64,000 bases of DNA from Pelagibius sp. (GTDB taxonomy: Bacteria > Pseudomonadota > Alphaproteobacteria > Kiloniellales > Kiloniellaceae). The stretch is from NCBI GenBank assembly GCA_028280305.1, contig JANQMC010000012.1, positions 186,001-250,000 of the forward strand. The letters are read 5' to 3'. A program made the position numbers and the translations under genes. Positions 1 to 8,372 of this stretch are shown in pieces. The stretch's first letter is position 1. Each line of letters begins with the position of its first letter. The notes below the pieces were generated by a model. The model made no database searches. It was not told the origin of the DNA and worked only from the letters and a program-made list of their open reading frames with translations.

Positions 1-2
1 TA

Positions 3-572
3 ACCGAATGGATGCTGCGCGACACCGCGGCAGCGAGCAATCTACGGTTTGTCGCGTTACGATACTTCAACGTCGCCGGCGCCGATCCCCAGGGACGAAG
101 CGGCCAACTCGGTCCCGTGGCGACACACCTGGTGAAGATTGCCAGCCAGGTCGTGGCCGGCAGCCGCAAGTCGATCGCTATTTTCGGGGACGACTACGAT
201 ACGCCGGACGGAACCTGCGTGCGCGACTACATCCATGTTTCGGATCTGGCGGCCGCCCATCTCTCGGCGCTCAACTATCTCGAGTCGGGTGGCGGGAGCC
301 TGATGCTGAACTGCGGCTATGGGCACGGCTACTCCGTACAGGAAGTGCTGCAAGCGGTGGAGCGCTGTGCCGGCCGGCCACTCAACCCGGAACGCGCCCC
401 ACGACGGCCCGGCGATCCGCCGAGCTTGGTCGCGGACACACGCGCCCTTCGACAAACCCTTTCCTGGTCACCCCGCTTCGACAACATCGATGTGATCATC
501 AACACGGCCATCGACTGGGAAAGGTCCCTGGCGACGCCCCCCGGGAGCGATGCCCTTCGTGCCCGCGCCTAA
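3..572 (+). CDS. galE: UDP-glucose 4-epimerase, C-terminal part (5' end outside window)
   Basis: This is the C-terminal ~190 residues of a short-chain-dehydrogenase-fold UDP-glucose 4-epimerase, which interconverts UDP-glucose and UDP-galactose in the cytoplasm. It shows the GalE hallmarks LRYFNVAGADP, the IFGDDYDTPDGTCVRDYIHV stretch and YGHGYSVQEV, and ends with the usual PRRPGDPPSLVAD region. The Rossmann NAD site and YxxxK lie upstream of base 1, so the true start is not visible. It sits immediately before EPS glycosyltransferases, so it probably supplies galactose for the polymer. The 3' end overlaps weak upstream starts of the next gene, suggesting an operon. Confidence 0.93.
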   Translation, partial: TEWMLRDTAAASNLRFVALRYFNVAGADPQGRSGQLGPVATHLVKIASQVVAGSRKSIAIFGDDYDTPDGTCVRDYIHVSDLAAAHLSALNYLESGGGSLMLNCGYGHGYSVQEVLQAVERCAGRPLNPERAPRRPGDPPSLVADTRALRQTLSWSPRFDNIDVIINTAIDWERSLATPPGSDALRARA

Positions 573-588
573 GGCCCAGGAGGCGACG

Positions 589-1851
589 ATGACGGAAAAC
601 GTCAAGGAACCCGATCAACTGACGGGGACCGTTGCTTTCTTTGGCCATGACTGGGCCGAGAGCACGGTCATCAAGCGCGTTCGCGCCTTCTCCGAATTGG
701 GCCTGCAGGTGATCGGCTTCAGCTTTCGCCGGGAGAAGTTCAACCAGGACTTCGTGCCCTTTTGGGAGAACCATCATCTGGGCACGACGGAAGACCGGGC
801 TTACGGAAGGCGGTTACTGAAGCTGCTGCAGGCGCTCCCAACGCTCGTTCGGCAACGGCGGAAGCTGCGCGAGGCGACCTTCTTCTACGCACGAAACATC
901 GACATGTGCGCCCTGGCGCTGCTGGCGCGCAGTCTGTCGCGGTCCTCCGCGCCGGTGGTGTACGAGGTTTTGGACGTCCAGCGCATTTTCATCGGCTCAA
1001 AGCTGCGTAACCGCATCTTTCGCTGGTTGGAGCGGCGGCTGCTCGACCGCTGCGCACTTTTGGTGGTCTCCTCGCCGGGTTTCGTCACCCAGTACTTCAA
1101 GCCGGTTCAAAACTATCGCGGGCGTATCTTCCTGTTGGAGAACAAGATCAGCTTCGCCCAGGCCGAGGCTGTTGGCCGGCCCGCCGACCTTGCGCCAGGG
1201 CAATGCCGGCCTGCCGACCAAAGCCGTAAATGGACCATTGGCTGGTTCGGGACTCTGCGTTGTCCGAAGAGCCTCGACATCCTCTGCAGCCTGGCCGAGC
1301 GCCTGCCGGAAACGGTGGAGATCTACATGCGCGGCTATCCGACGGAGACCGGCATGGAGTATTTTCAGGAGGCCATCGCCGAGCACCCGAACATGATCTA
1401 CGACGGCGAATATCGAAACCCGGATGATCTCTCTGCGATTTACGAAAGAGTCCATCTGACCTGGGCTTTCGATTTCCTGGATGAGGGAACCAACTCCAAG
1501 TGGCTGTTACCCAATCGGGTTTATGAAGGCGGATTCTTTGGTTCAGTCGCTCTGGCCGCGAAGGATACGCAGACCGGCGAGAAGGTTCGCGAGTTGGGCT
1601 TGGGGTATAATTTCGACGGCCCGCTGCTCGATAATCTGACCGCATTCCTGAAGTGGTACTCCTGGGATGAGCACAGCGCCCGGCGTAGTCATATTCTTGC
1701 GCTTCCGACGCAGGAATTCTGCGATCTCTACGACACGCGGGACCTTTGTGAGTCGATCCTTGAACTGGCGGCGAGGAAGGGTGCCGGCCGGGCATCTCAT
1801 CAACACAGCACTGCCCTTAGGGCGCGGACCGAAGACGGCGCGGGGGATTAG
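589..1851 (+). CDS. GT-B fold glycosyltransferase (ExoL-like)
   Basis: About 420 residues. The N-terminus (TGTVAFFGHDWAESTVIKRV) and the repeated short beta-strand/helix pattern resemble GT-B glycosyltransferases of succinoglycan-type loci such as ExoL. Visible later are a GWFGTLR segment near residue 216 and a donor-domain-like EYRNPDDLSAIYERVHLTWAF. It should add a sugar to the lipid-linked repeat unit at the inner membrane. I chose the ATG at 589 because AGGAGG lies 5 bases upstream; an in-frame ATG at 550 has no such site. It follows galE and is 3 bases before the next GT. Sugar specificity cannot be read. Confidence 0.8.
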   Translation: MTENVKEPDQLTGTVAFFGHDWAESTVIKRVRAFSELGLQVIGFSFRREKFNQDFVPFWENHHLGTTEDRAYGRRLLKLLQALPTLVRQRRKLREATFFYARNIDMCALALLARSLSRSSAPVVYEVLDVQRIFIGSKLRNRIFRWLERRLLDRCALLVVSSPGFVTQYFKPVQNYRGRIFLLENKISFAQAEAVGRPADLAPGQCRPADQSRKWTIGWFGTLRCPKSLDILCSLAERLPETVEIYMRGYPTETGMEYFQEAIAEHPNMIYDGEYRNPDDLSAIYERVHLTWAFDFLDEGTNSKWLLPNRVYEGGFFGSVALAAKDTQTGEKVRELGLGYNFDGPLLDNLTAFLKWYSWDEHSARRSHILALPTQEFCDLYDTRDLCESILELAARKGAGRASHQHSTALRARTEDGAGD

Positions 1852-1854
1852 GGG

Positions 1855-3021
1855 ATGGAAGCTGGGCTGCCGGTCTTCGCTTTGATCCTGCTCGGACTCT
1901 CGGTTCTGGCGGTGATCTATCCCTATGTGATTTACCCTATTTTGCTGACTTTGGCGCCAAGACGGCCGCTGAAGGACGATCGCCCTATCGCCCGGGATCC
2001 GGTGTCATCCAAGCTGTCGCTGGCCTTCTGCGCCTACAACGAAGCGATCACGTTACCCGAGAAGATCGAGAACCTCAGGCGCCTGCGCGCGGCCGACCCC
2101 GATCTTGAGATTCTCGCCTATTCCGACGGTAGTGCCGATGAGACCGCGGCGTTGCTCAAAGCTGAAGAGAGTTGGATCCGGGTTTTTGCTTCTGAACAAC
2201 GCCTGGGGAAAAGCCATGGCATGAATACCCTTGTTCAGGCAGCCACGGGCGATTTCATTCTCTTCACCGATGCGAACGTCATGGTCGAGCCGGAAGCCCT
2301 GACCGCAGTGCGCAAAGCTTTCCGGGACCCCATGGTTGGCTGCGTCTGCGGTCGGCTTGTCTATACCAACCCGAATGAAAGCGCGACGGCGGCGACGGGC
2401 GCGCTCTACTGGCGTATCGAGGAGAAGATCAAGGCCCTTGAGAGCCGGAGCGGATCGACGATGGGAGCCGACGGATCGCTCTTTGCGGTGCGGCGCAGTC
2501 TCTATCCGGTGGTGCCGCCGGACATCATCGACGACATGTTCGTCTCCCTTTCCATTCTCTGCGACGGCTATCGTGTTGTTCGGGTGCCCGAGGTGCTGGC
2601 CTGGGAGCGCTCGGCGACCGACAGCGCGGATGAATTCCGGCGCAAGGTTCGGATCGCCTGCCAGGCTTTCAACTGTCATCGCCTGCTCTGGCCGCGGCTT
2701 CGCCGGCTCTCTCCACTAAACCTCTTCAAATATTCCTCCCACAAGCTGGTGCGTTGGTTCGGTATCTATTTCGTGGTGCTGGGCATCGGTGCGGCCATGG
2801 CGGCGCTTTGGACGATGGGGCTTGCAGCCGGGGCCTTGCTGCTGCCACCGGCCCTCGCTTGCGCCTACTGGGCCGCACGCCAATTGCCTTTGGGTCCGGC
2901 GGCAAAAGTCCTGGAGATCCTGAGGGCGATGGCGGCAACAGGTGTCGGTTTGGTGAAATCAGTCTGGGGCGAGAGGTTCCAGACCTGGGAGCTGCCACAG
3001 AGCAGCCGAAAGACCGGATGA
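1855..3021 (+). CDS. Membrane-anchored family 2 glycosyltransferase
   Basis: 388 residues. One N-terminal membrane segment (about residues 7-33) is followed by a GT2 domain (FCAYNEA at 58-64, SDGS near 90, the metal-binding FTDAN near 137-141, then IDDMF as the acceptor/base region). Two hydrophobic C-terminal segments lie around residues 300-350. The N-anchor, GT-A and C-anchor layout is that of ExoA/EpsD-like polysaccharide glycosyltransferases, which work on undecaprenyl-linked intermediates. It starts 3 bases after the upstream glycosyltransferase, so the two are very likely co-transcribed. The transferred sugar is unknown. Confidence 0.85.
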   Translation: MEAGLPVFALILLGLSVLAVIYPYVIYPILLTLAPRRPLKDDRPIARDPVSSKLSLAFCAYNEAITLPEKIENLRRLRAADPDLEILAYSDGSADETAALLKAEESWIRVFASEQRLGKSHGMNTLVQAATGDFILFTDANVMVEPEALTAVRKAFRDPMVGCVCGRLVYTNPNESATAATGALYWRIEEKIKALESRSGSTMGADGSLFAVRRSLYPVVPPDIIDDMFVSLSILCDGYRVVRVPEVLAWERSATDSADEFRRKVRIACQAFNCHRLLWPRLRRLSPLNLFKYSSHKLVRWFGIYFVVLGIGAAMAALWTMGLAAGALLLPPALACAYWAARQLPLGPAAKVLEILRAMAATGVGLVKSVWGERFQTWELPQSSRKTG

Positions 3022-3047
3022 TGGACGGCTTCGAGGGACAGCCCTGT

Positions 3048-3863
3048 TCAGTCGTCGCAGCCAGGTTCGTCGCTGTCCAGGCCGCGGAACGATACGCAGG
3101 CAAACTCCGCCGTCAAAGGTTGACCCGGATAGACGAAGTCGCCGAGCCAGCCCGTCAGTCCCTGTCCGGCCCAGAGGTTCAAGTAGATCTTTCCGGGGTG
3201 CGAGGGCAGGGGGCCGCGTTCACCCTTTTCTTCGTGAACCAGCTTGCCGTCGACAAACCAGCGGATCGAGTCCGGGCGCCATTCAAAGGCGTAGGTGTGA
3301 AAGTCCTCGGAGGCGTCGAAACCCAGATCGATATGGGTTTCATGGTTGCCGACGCCGTCCGTGTAGTAATTCAACTGAACCTGACGGGGCGACCTGCCGA
3401 GGAATTCGAAATCAATCTCGTGATGCGGATCGCCGTTGAAGGTCGGGCCGGTGTAGGTGAAGAAACTGGTAACGAGGCCTTCGCGGGCAACCGACTTGAT
3501 TCGCGCCTCGTAGCGGCCGTAGTGGAAAAAAGCGCGGGACTGGTACTCGCCGCCGGCGAAGGGCCTTCCGGCAACGGGGCGCTGGGTCAGGTCAAGGTGC
3601 AGGACTCCGTCGGAAAATCGAACGTTCTCCTTGCGCCATCCGGTGTTGTTCTTGGCCCAATCGTTGGCCCAGTTGTGCGATTTGCGCCAAAGAACCTTTT
3701 CATGGCTCACAAGGTTATCAAGAAAGGCGGTGGGCGCCTGCTTGCGCGCGGCAAGCGCCGTGGTAACGAGAAGGGCGCCTGCGCAAAGCGTCAGCAGCGT
3801 GACGCCGAGAATGCGGCGCCGGTCAATCAATCCGGATTTCGTCGAGATCATCTGATCAAACAT
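3048..3863 (-). CDS. GH16 family endo-beta-glycanase (ExoK-like)
   Basis: 271 residues. A signal/anchor segment follows RRRILGV (about residues 15-40), then a concanavalin-like GH16 domain. The catalytic signature HEIDFEFLG fits the family's E-x-D-x-E motif, in which the first Glu is the nucleophile and the last the acid/base. ExoK-type enzymes cut nascent or released succinoglycan-like beta-glucans in the periplasm or outside and so set polymer length. The gene is antisense to the surrounding GT genes and divergent from the GT2 at 3935, with only 71 bases between them. Substrate is inferred from family and context. Confidence 0.88.
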   Translation of the reverse strand: MFDQMISTKSGLIDRRRILGVTLLTLCAGALLVTTALAARKQAPTAFLDNLVSHEKVLWRKSHNWANDWAKNNTGWRKENVRFSDGVLHLDLTQRPVAGRPFAGGEYQSRAFFHYGRYEARIKSVAREGLVTSFFTYTGPTFNGDPHHEIDFEFLGRSPRQVQLNYYTDGVGNHETHIDLGFDASEDFHTYAFEWRPDSIRWFVDGKLVHEEKGERGPLPSHPGKIYLNLWAGQGLTGWLGDFVYPGQPLTAEFACVSFRGLDSDEPGCDD

Positions 3864-3934
3864 CGTCAGCTTTATGCCGTTGCCGGGAAACCTCGGCTGA
3901 CAGCTTATCGGGCCGACACAGGGACTGCTGTGTC

Positions 3935-4879
3935 ATGCGTGTAACGCTCTGCGCGGCGACTTATCAAAGGCCCGAAGGTCTGCGCCAACTCCTCAAGGCG
4001 ATGGCGGAGCTTCGGCTGGAAGACTGCGGCGATGTCGACGTGGCCGTGGTCATTGTCGACAACACTTCAGGCGGTGATGCGGCAGAGATCGTTCAGGATT
4101 TCGCCGAGAACTATCACTGGCCGCTTCACTACCTGAATGAGAAGCGGCGCGGCATCACCTTTGCCCGTAATGCCGCCCTGGCAAAAGCCGGCGCCATGGC
4201 ATCGGATGCCATCATCTTCATCGACGATGACGAGTATCCGGACAGCAGATGGCTGGAGGCGTTGCTGCGCCGCTGGCACGAGAGTGGGGCCGCCGCTGTT
4301 CTGGGTGCGGTGCAGCCGGTCTTTCCTGCCGGGACACCTGACTGGATCGTCTCCGGCCGGTTCTTTGAAAGCCATAGCTTTGAGGATGGCGCCTCACTTG
4401 ATGATGCCCACACCGCCAATGTTCTGATCGATCTTAAGGTGCTGCGGCAGCACGACCTCGTCTTTGATCATCGCTACGCGCTGACCGGTGGCGAGGACAC
4501 GATGCTGTTTCGCGGGCTTCTGGACGCCGGAGAACGCATTGTCTATGCCGCTGACGCGGTGGTTTTTGAAACGGTGCCGCGCAGCCGCGCCAGCCTGGGG
4601 TGGTTGATGAAACGCTGGTATCGCACCGGCAACATCGAGGCGGCGCTTTTCATAAGAAGCGATGAAGGTTCGCTGTGGCTGAGAACTGGCAATCTTCTGC
4701 GCGGCCTGTTGCGCGTCGGGGCGGGCGGCGGCCTTTTTCTGGCCAATCTGCTGGTGCTCGGCTTCGGCCGGCGAGAGCGCATCGTTCGCCCGCTTTACAC
4801 CCTTTGCCGCGGCTTTGGCATCCTGGCCAGCACCCTGGGCCGCGACTATCGCGAATATCAAGAAGTGCACGGCACATGA
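3935..4879 (+). CDS. Family 2 glycosyltransferase (ExoM-like)
   Basis: 314 residues. The N-terminal GT2 signature is VTLCAATYQRPEGL with VDNTSGG, then KRRGITFARNAAL and the metal-binding IIFIDDDEYPD. ALTGGEDTMLFRG is the acceptor-side motif. The C-terminus has a hydrophobic stretch near residues 260-275 but no clear multi-pass domain. The arrangement is that of ExoM-type glucosyltransferases of succinoglycan assembly. It is divergently oriented from the GH16 gene and followed by about 220 non-coding bases before the chain-length kinase. Confidence 0.85.
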   Translation: MRVTLCAATYQRPEGLRQLLKAMAELRLEDCGDVDVAVVIVDNTSGGDAAEIVQDFAENYHWPLHYLNEKRRGITFARNAALAKAGAMASDAIIFIDDDEYPDSRWLEALLRRWHESGAAAVLGAVQPVFPAGTPDWIVSGRFFESHSFEDGASLDDAHTANVLIDLKVLRQHDLVFDHRYALTGGEDTMLFRGLLDAGERIVYAADAVVFETVPRSRASLGWLMKRWYRTGNIEAALFIRSDEGSLWLRTGNLLRGLLRVGAGGGLFLANLLVLGFGRRERIVRPLYTLCRGFGILASTLGRDYREYQEVHGT

Positions 4880-5101
4880 AAGCCATCCATCAGAGCGAAC
4901 AGATGCCGGGCTCTGTGACTTTTGTCGAACATCGCCCGCAAAGCGAAAGATCTACTCCATGTCTCTGATAAAGTTCTCAAAATCATGGGTGCCGCCGAGT
5001 GGTGGAGAATCCCATGATGCGCTTCCAGCAGGGGCGGAAGCGGGCAATTGCGCGCGTGATGTCGGGTACGGGCCATGCAGGACACAAGGCAGGAAGAACC
5101 A

Positions 5102-7351
5102 ATGACGACCTTCCGACATCTGCCGGGGCGGCCGGGGGGCGACCTTATGAGCCTGTCCATTCCCCAGCTCTTCGCTATTTTCTGGAGACGCAAGGCGATC
5201 GTTATCGCGACGCTGGCCATTGCGTTCTGCATTGCCATCGTCGCGAACGGGGTCATCACGCCGCGCTACACGGCATCGGCGACGATTATCGTCGAGCCGC
5301 GTCAGAAGAACGTGATCGAGATCGAGTCGGTTGTCTCCAGCCTGCCGGTCAGCTTGGAGACCATGCAGAGTGAGGTACAGATCATCCAGTCACCGACCCT
5401 GGCGCGCCAGGTCGTTGATGGCCTCGGGCTTGCGGCGCTCGTCGAGTTCAATCCTTCCCTTGCACCACGCGAAAGGAGTCTGGCGCGTGAGTTGAGGTCG
5501 ACCATCAAGGGTCTCTTCAGGCCGGTCATCGCCTTGCTGAAAGACGAACCGGCGGAGAAAAGAAGCTTAGAACTGGCGGAAACGCCGGGCACCTGGGACC
5601 TGAACGGCGAAGAGGCACAGCAGAGCCGGGGCCAGACCAGGATCGTAAACCGCTTCTTGCGGAATCTGGACGTTGGCATTCAGGGCTCTTCGCGGGTGAT
5701 TGCCGTTTCCTACACGACCGAGGATCCGCTTCTTTCGCAGCAGGTCGTCAATGCGGTGGCACAGGAATACATCCGCGACCAGGTCCGTCTAAAGACCGAT
5801 GCCCTGGCCGGCGCTAATACTTTTTTGAGCGGCCGCATCGCCGATTTGCGGGCAGACGTCGAGGCGGCGGAGAGGGCGGTGGAAGAGTTTCGCGCCTCCA
5901 CGACAATCATTTCCGAGCGGGATGGTGAATTACTGGCCGAACAGACCTTTGCCCTCAGTCGAAAGCACCTCGACGCAAAGCTGGAACTGGACACGGTGAA
6001 CGAGCGTCTGGCCCGGGTGCAGGCCGCCATGCGCAGCCGGGGCCAGACCGCAGCCTTCGAGGGGGTCCAGTCGACGGTGATCGATTCCCTCAGGCTCGAG
6101 GAAATGCGCCTCCGCCAGCAGGAGTCTCAGCTGCTGACGACCCTGGGCGACCGGCACCCATCAGTCGTCGCCGTGCGGTCCGAACTCGACAAGCGGCGCC
6201 AGCAGATGCTGGAAGAGGCTCAGAGCCTGTTGGCAAGTCTGCAGAACGAAAAGGATATCGCTCAACAACGGGTCAGTTCGATTCAGGCGTCGCTCGATGC
6301 GCTTCAACAGGACTCCGACACCTTGAACGCGGCACAGATCGAACTGCGGGCGCTGGACCGGGAAGCCGAAGCGACCCGGGAAGTTTTTGCCTCTTTCCTC
6401 AACCGGTACAAGCAGACGGAGCAGATCGATTTTGAACAGGCCCAGTCGCGAATCCTGGCGCTTGCCAGTATTCCGACCAGTCCGTCTTTCCCGAAGACGA
6501 GGCTGAACTATGCCATGGCCCTGGTGGCCGGCAGCGGGCTGGGTGCTTTGATCATATTGTTGCTGGAACTCTCGGTACGCGGCTATCGCGGCCCCGAGGA
6601 GTTGCAATCGACGCTGGGGCTGCCGGTTTTGGCGGTGATCCCAAAGGTTGCGGCGCGTAACCTGACCGGGTTCGGGCTCGACCGCTTCCTGGGAGAGGAG
6701 CCCAACTCGGCCTTTGCGGAAGCGCACAAGAGCGTTTTCGCGGCGCTCAGGGTCGACCGAAGGGCGCTGAACCTGGGCAATGTCCTTTTGGCGACGTCTT
6801 CGGTGCCCAATGAAGGCAAGTCCGTCTTCTCGCGTTCGCTCTGCCATTCGCTCGCGCGTGCCGGCATGAACGTGTTGTTGATCGACTGCGACCTTCGCGC
6901 TTCTGAGCAGGAACCCCGCCTCGGTCTCTCTGATTTCGTTCTGGCGGACTGTCCGTTGGAGCAGGCGGTACAGATGGACGAAGGCTCGTCGCTGTCCGTG
7001 ATCGCACCGGGCACCCGGGTGGAGGACCCCCTCATGGTTCTGCGATCCCCCAAACTTTCCAAGTTCGTACGGGCGGCGGCGGAGCAATACGACCTGGTCT
7101 GCATCGACGCACCGCCGGTGCTGGCCGTCTCCGATGCAGCGACCCTGGCGGAACTGGCCGACCAGGTCGTGATGATCGTGCGCTGGTACAAAACGCCGAA
7201 GAACTTCGTCCAAGCCTCGATAGACCGGCTCCGCAAGGGGCGGGCGCACATCGCCGGTACGGTGATGACCCAGGCCAAGATCACGCGCAGCGCCAAGCTG
7301 AACCCCTATACGGTCGGCTACGCCGACCGCAGCTTTCGCAAATACTATTAG
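5102..7351 (+). CDS. ExoP/Wzc-type polysaccharide co-polymerase with tyrosine autokinase domain
   Basis: About 749 residues. Order: TM1 (about 31-52), periplasmic Wzz domain with long coiled-coil segments rich in Glu/Gln/Arg, TM2 (about 469-489) after a proline-containing PTSPSFPKTRL, then a cytoplasmic BY-kinase domain. The kinase has Walker A SSVPNEGKS (about 565), Walker A' LLIDCDLR (about 595) and Walker B LVCIDAPP (about 667). The tail has Tyr residues (YTVGYADRSFRKYY), the probable autophosphorylation cluster. It controls chain length and couples Wzy polymerisation to export. I chose the ATG at 5102 because AGGAAG precedes it by 5 bases; an in-frame ATG at 5075 lacks a site. Confidence 0.93.
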   Translation: MTTFRHLPGRPGGDLMSLSIPQLFAIFWRRKAIVIATLAIAFCIAIVANGVITPRYTASATIIVEPRQKNVIEIESVVSSLPVSLETMQSEVQIIQSPTLARQVVDGLGLAALVEFNPSLAPRERSLARELRSTIKGLFRPVIALLKDEPAEKRSLELAETPGTWDLNGEEAQQSRGQTRIVNRFLRNLDVGIQGSSRVIAVSYTTEDPLLSQQVVNAVAQEYIRDQVRLKTDALAGANTFLSGRIADLRADVEAAERAVEEFRASTTIISERDGELLAEQTFALSRKHLDAKLELDTVNERLARVQAAMRSRGQTAAFEGVQSTVIDSLRLEEMRLRQQESQLLTTLGDRHPSVVAVRSELDKRRQQMLEEAQSLLASLQNEKDIAQQRVSSIQASLDALQQDSDTLNAAQIELRALDREAEATREVFASFLNRYKQTEQIDFEQAQSRILALASIPTSPSFPKTRLNYAMALVAGSGLGALIILLLELSVRGYRGPEELQSTLGLPVLAVIPKVAARNLTGFGLDRFLGEEPNSAFAEAHKSVFAALRVDRRALNLGNVLLATSSVPNEGKSVFSRSLCHSLARAGMNVLLIDCDLRASEQEPRLGLSDFVLADCPLEQAVQMDEGSSLSVIAPGTRVEDPLMVLRSPKLSKFVRAAAEQYDLVCIDAPPVLAVSDAATLAELADQVVMIVRWYKTPKNFVQASIDRLRKGRAHIAGTVMTQAKITRSAKLNPYTVGYADRSFRKYY

Positions 7352-7369
7352 GCACAAGGCGGCAGCAGC

Positions 7370-8329
7370 ATGACGCCCCGCGTTTCCATAGTCCTACCAG
7401 CCTTCAATGCGGAAGAGACCCTGGCCAATGCACTCGATTCGCTTCTGGTGCAAAGCCTGACTGACTTTGAGATTCTTGTCGTCGATGACCACTCCAAAGA
7501 CGGTACCCTCGATGTCGCGGCAAGCTACCTGCGGAACGACAGCCGAGTAAAGTTGCTGCAGCGGGATCGAAACGGCGGTGCCGCGGCGGCCAGGAACCTC
7601 GGGTTCCGGTCAGCAAAGGGCAAGTGGCTGGCGCTGCTTGATGCCGACGACACCTTTGCGCCCGACCGTCTGCGTTCCCTCATTACCCGTGCGGAGAAAG
7701 ATGAAGCGGATATCATTGCCGACAACCTTCGTTTTGTCTCCATGCCGGGCGGAGCGATAACCGGAACAGCCTTAAAGGCAGAAGACTCCATTTTTGCCGG
7801 GCCCGTCTCTGCGGCGCGCTTCGTCAGAGGCAATCTTTTCCTCTACCGCGGTTTCAAACTTGGGTATTTGAAGCCCTTGTTTCGCCGCCGCTTTGTCGAG
7901 CAACACCGGTTGCAGCAAAACGAAGCCCTGCGAATTGCCGAGGATTATCATTTCCTTCTCGACGCCTTGCTCTGCGGAGGGCGTTTTCTGGTGGTACCGG
8001 AAGCGGGCTACTTCTACGCCCAACGCCCGGGTTCGCTGTCCCGTGGGCTCACCCTGGACGACCTGGATCAGTTGAGTACCGCCAACCGCCTGGACCTGCT
8101 GCGCGCCTCACCGCAGGGTGGCGCCGATCTTCGCGCCGCTTTGAATAAGCGCCAGTGGTCTGTCGATCTGAACATCCGGCTGATGGAATTTCAGGAGGCC
8201 GTCAAACGCCGCCGTGTCTGGGATGCCGGTTCCATTTTCGCCCGCAACCCGAACCTCACGCCCTATCTCGCTTTTTATGGCTTGGAAAGCCTGCGTAAGC
8301 GCTTGTCCGGAGAGCGGCGCCTTGTCTGA
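7370..8329 (+). CDS. Family 2 glycosyltransferase (ExoO-like)
   Basis: 319 residues. GT2 motifs: VSIVLPAFNAEETL at the N-terminus, VVDDHSKDGT, GGAAAARNLG and the metal site LLDADDTFAPDR. A second half contains AEDYHFLLD and FYAQRPGSLS. It is the close paralogue of the GT2 at 18291-19322; both share the same blocks throughout, including an RGNL segment near residue 150 and a LKPL segment. It follows the chain-length kinase by 18 bases, so it is probably in that transcript. ExoO/ExoU-type enzymes add beta-linked glucose; the actual sugar is not known. Confidence 0.88.
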   Translation: MTPRVSIVLPAFNAEETLANALDSLLVQSLTDFEILVVDDHSKDGTLDVAASYLRNDSRVKLLQRDRNGGAAAARNLGFRSAKGKWLALLDADDTFAPDRLRSLITRAEKDEADIIADNLRFVSMPGGAITGTALKAEDSIFAGPVSAARFVRGNLFLYRGFKLGYLKPLFRRRFVEQHRLQQNEALRIAEDYHFLLDALLCGGRFLVVPEAGYFYAQRPGSLSRGLTLDDLDQLSTANRLDLLRASPQGGADLRAALNKRQWSVDLNIRLMEFQEAVKRRRVWDAGSIFARNPNLTPYLAFYGLESLRKRLSGERRLV

Positions 8330-8372
8330 TTTCTACGAGGCGCAAACCGCTGCCGAACGCTGCAACCGGAAG

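Noticed and set aside
6161..7357. 398-residue open frame on the minus strand
   Set aside because: It is antisense to the kinase half of the ExoP-like gene and has no homology.
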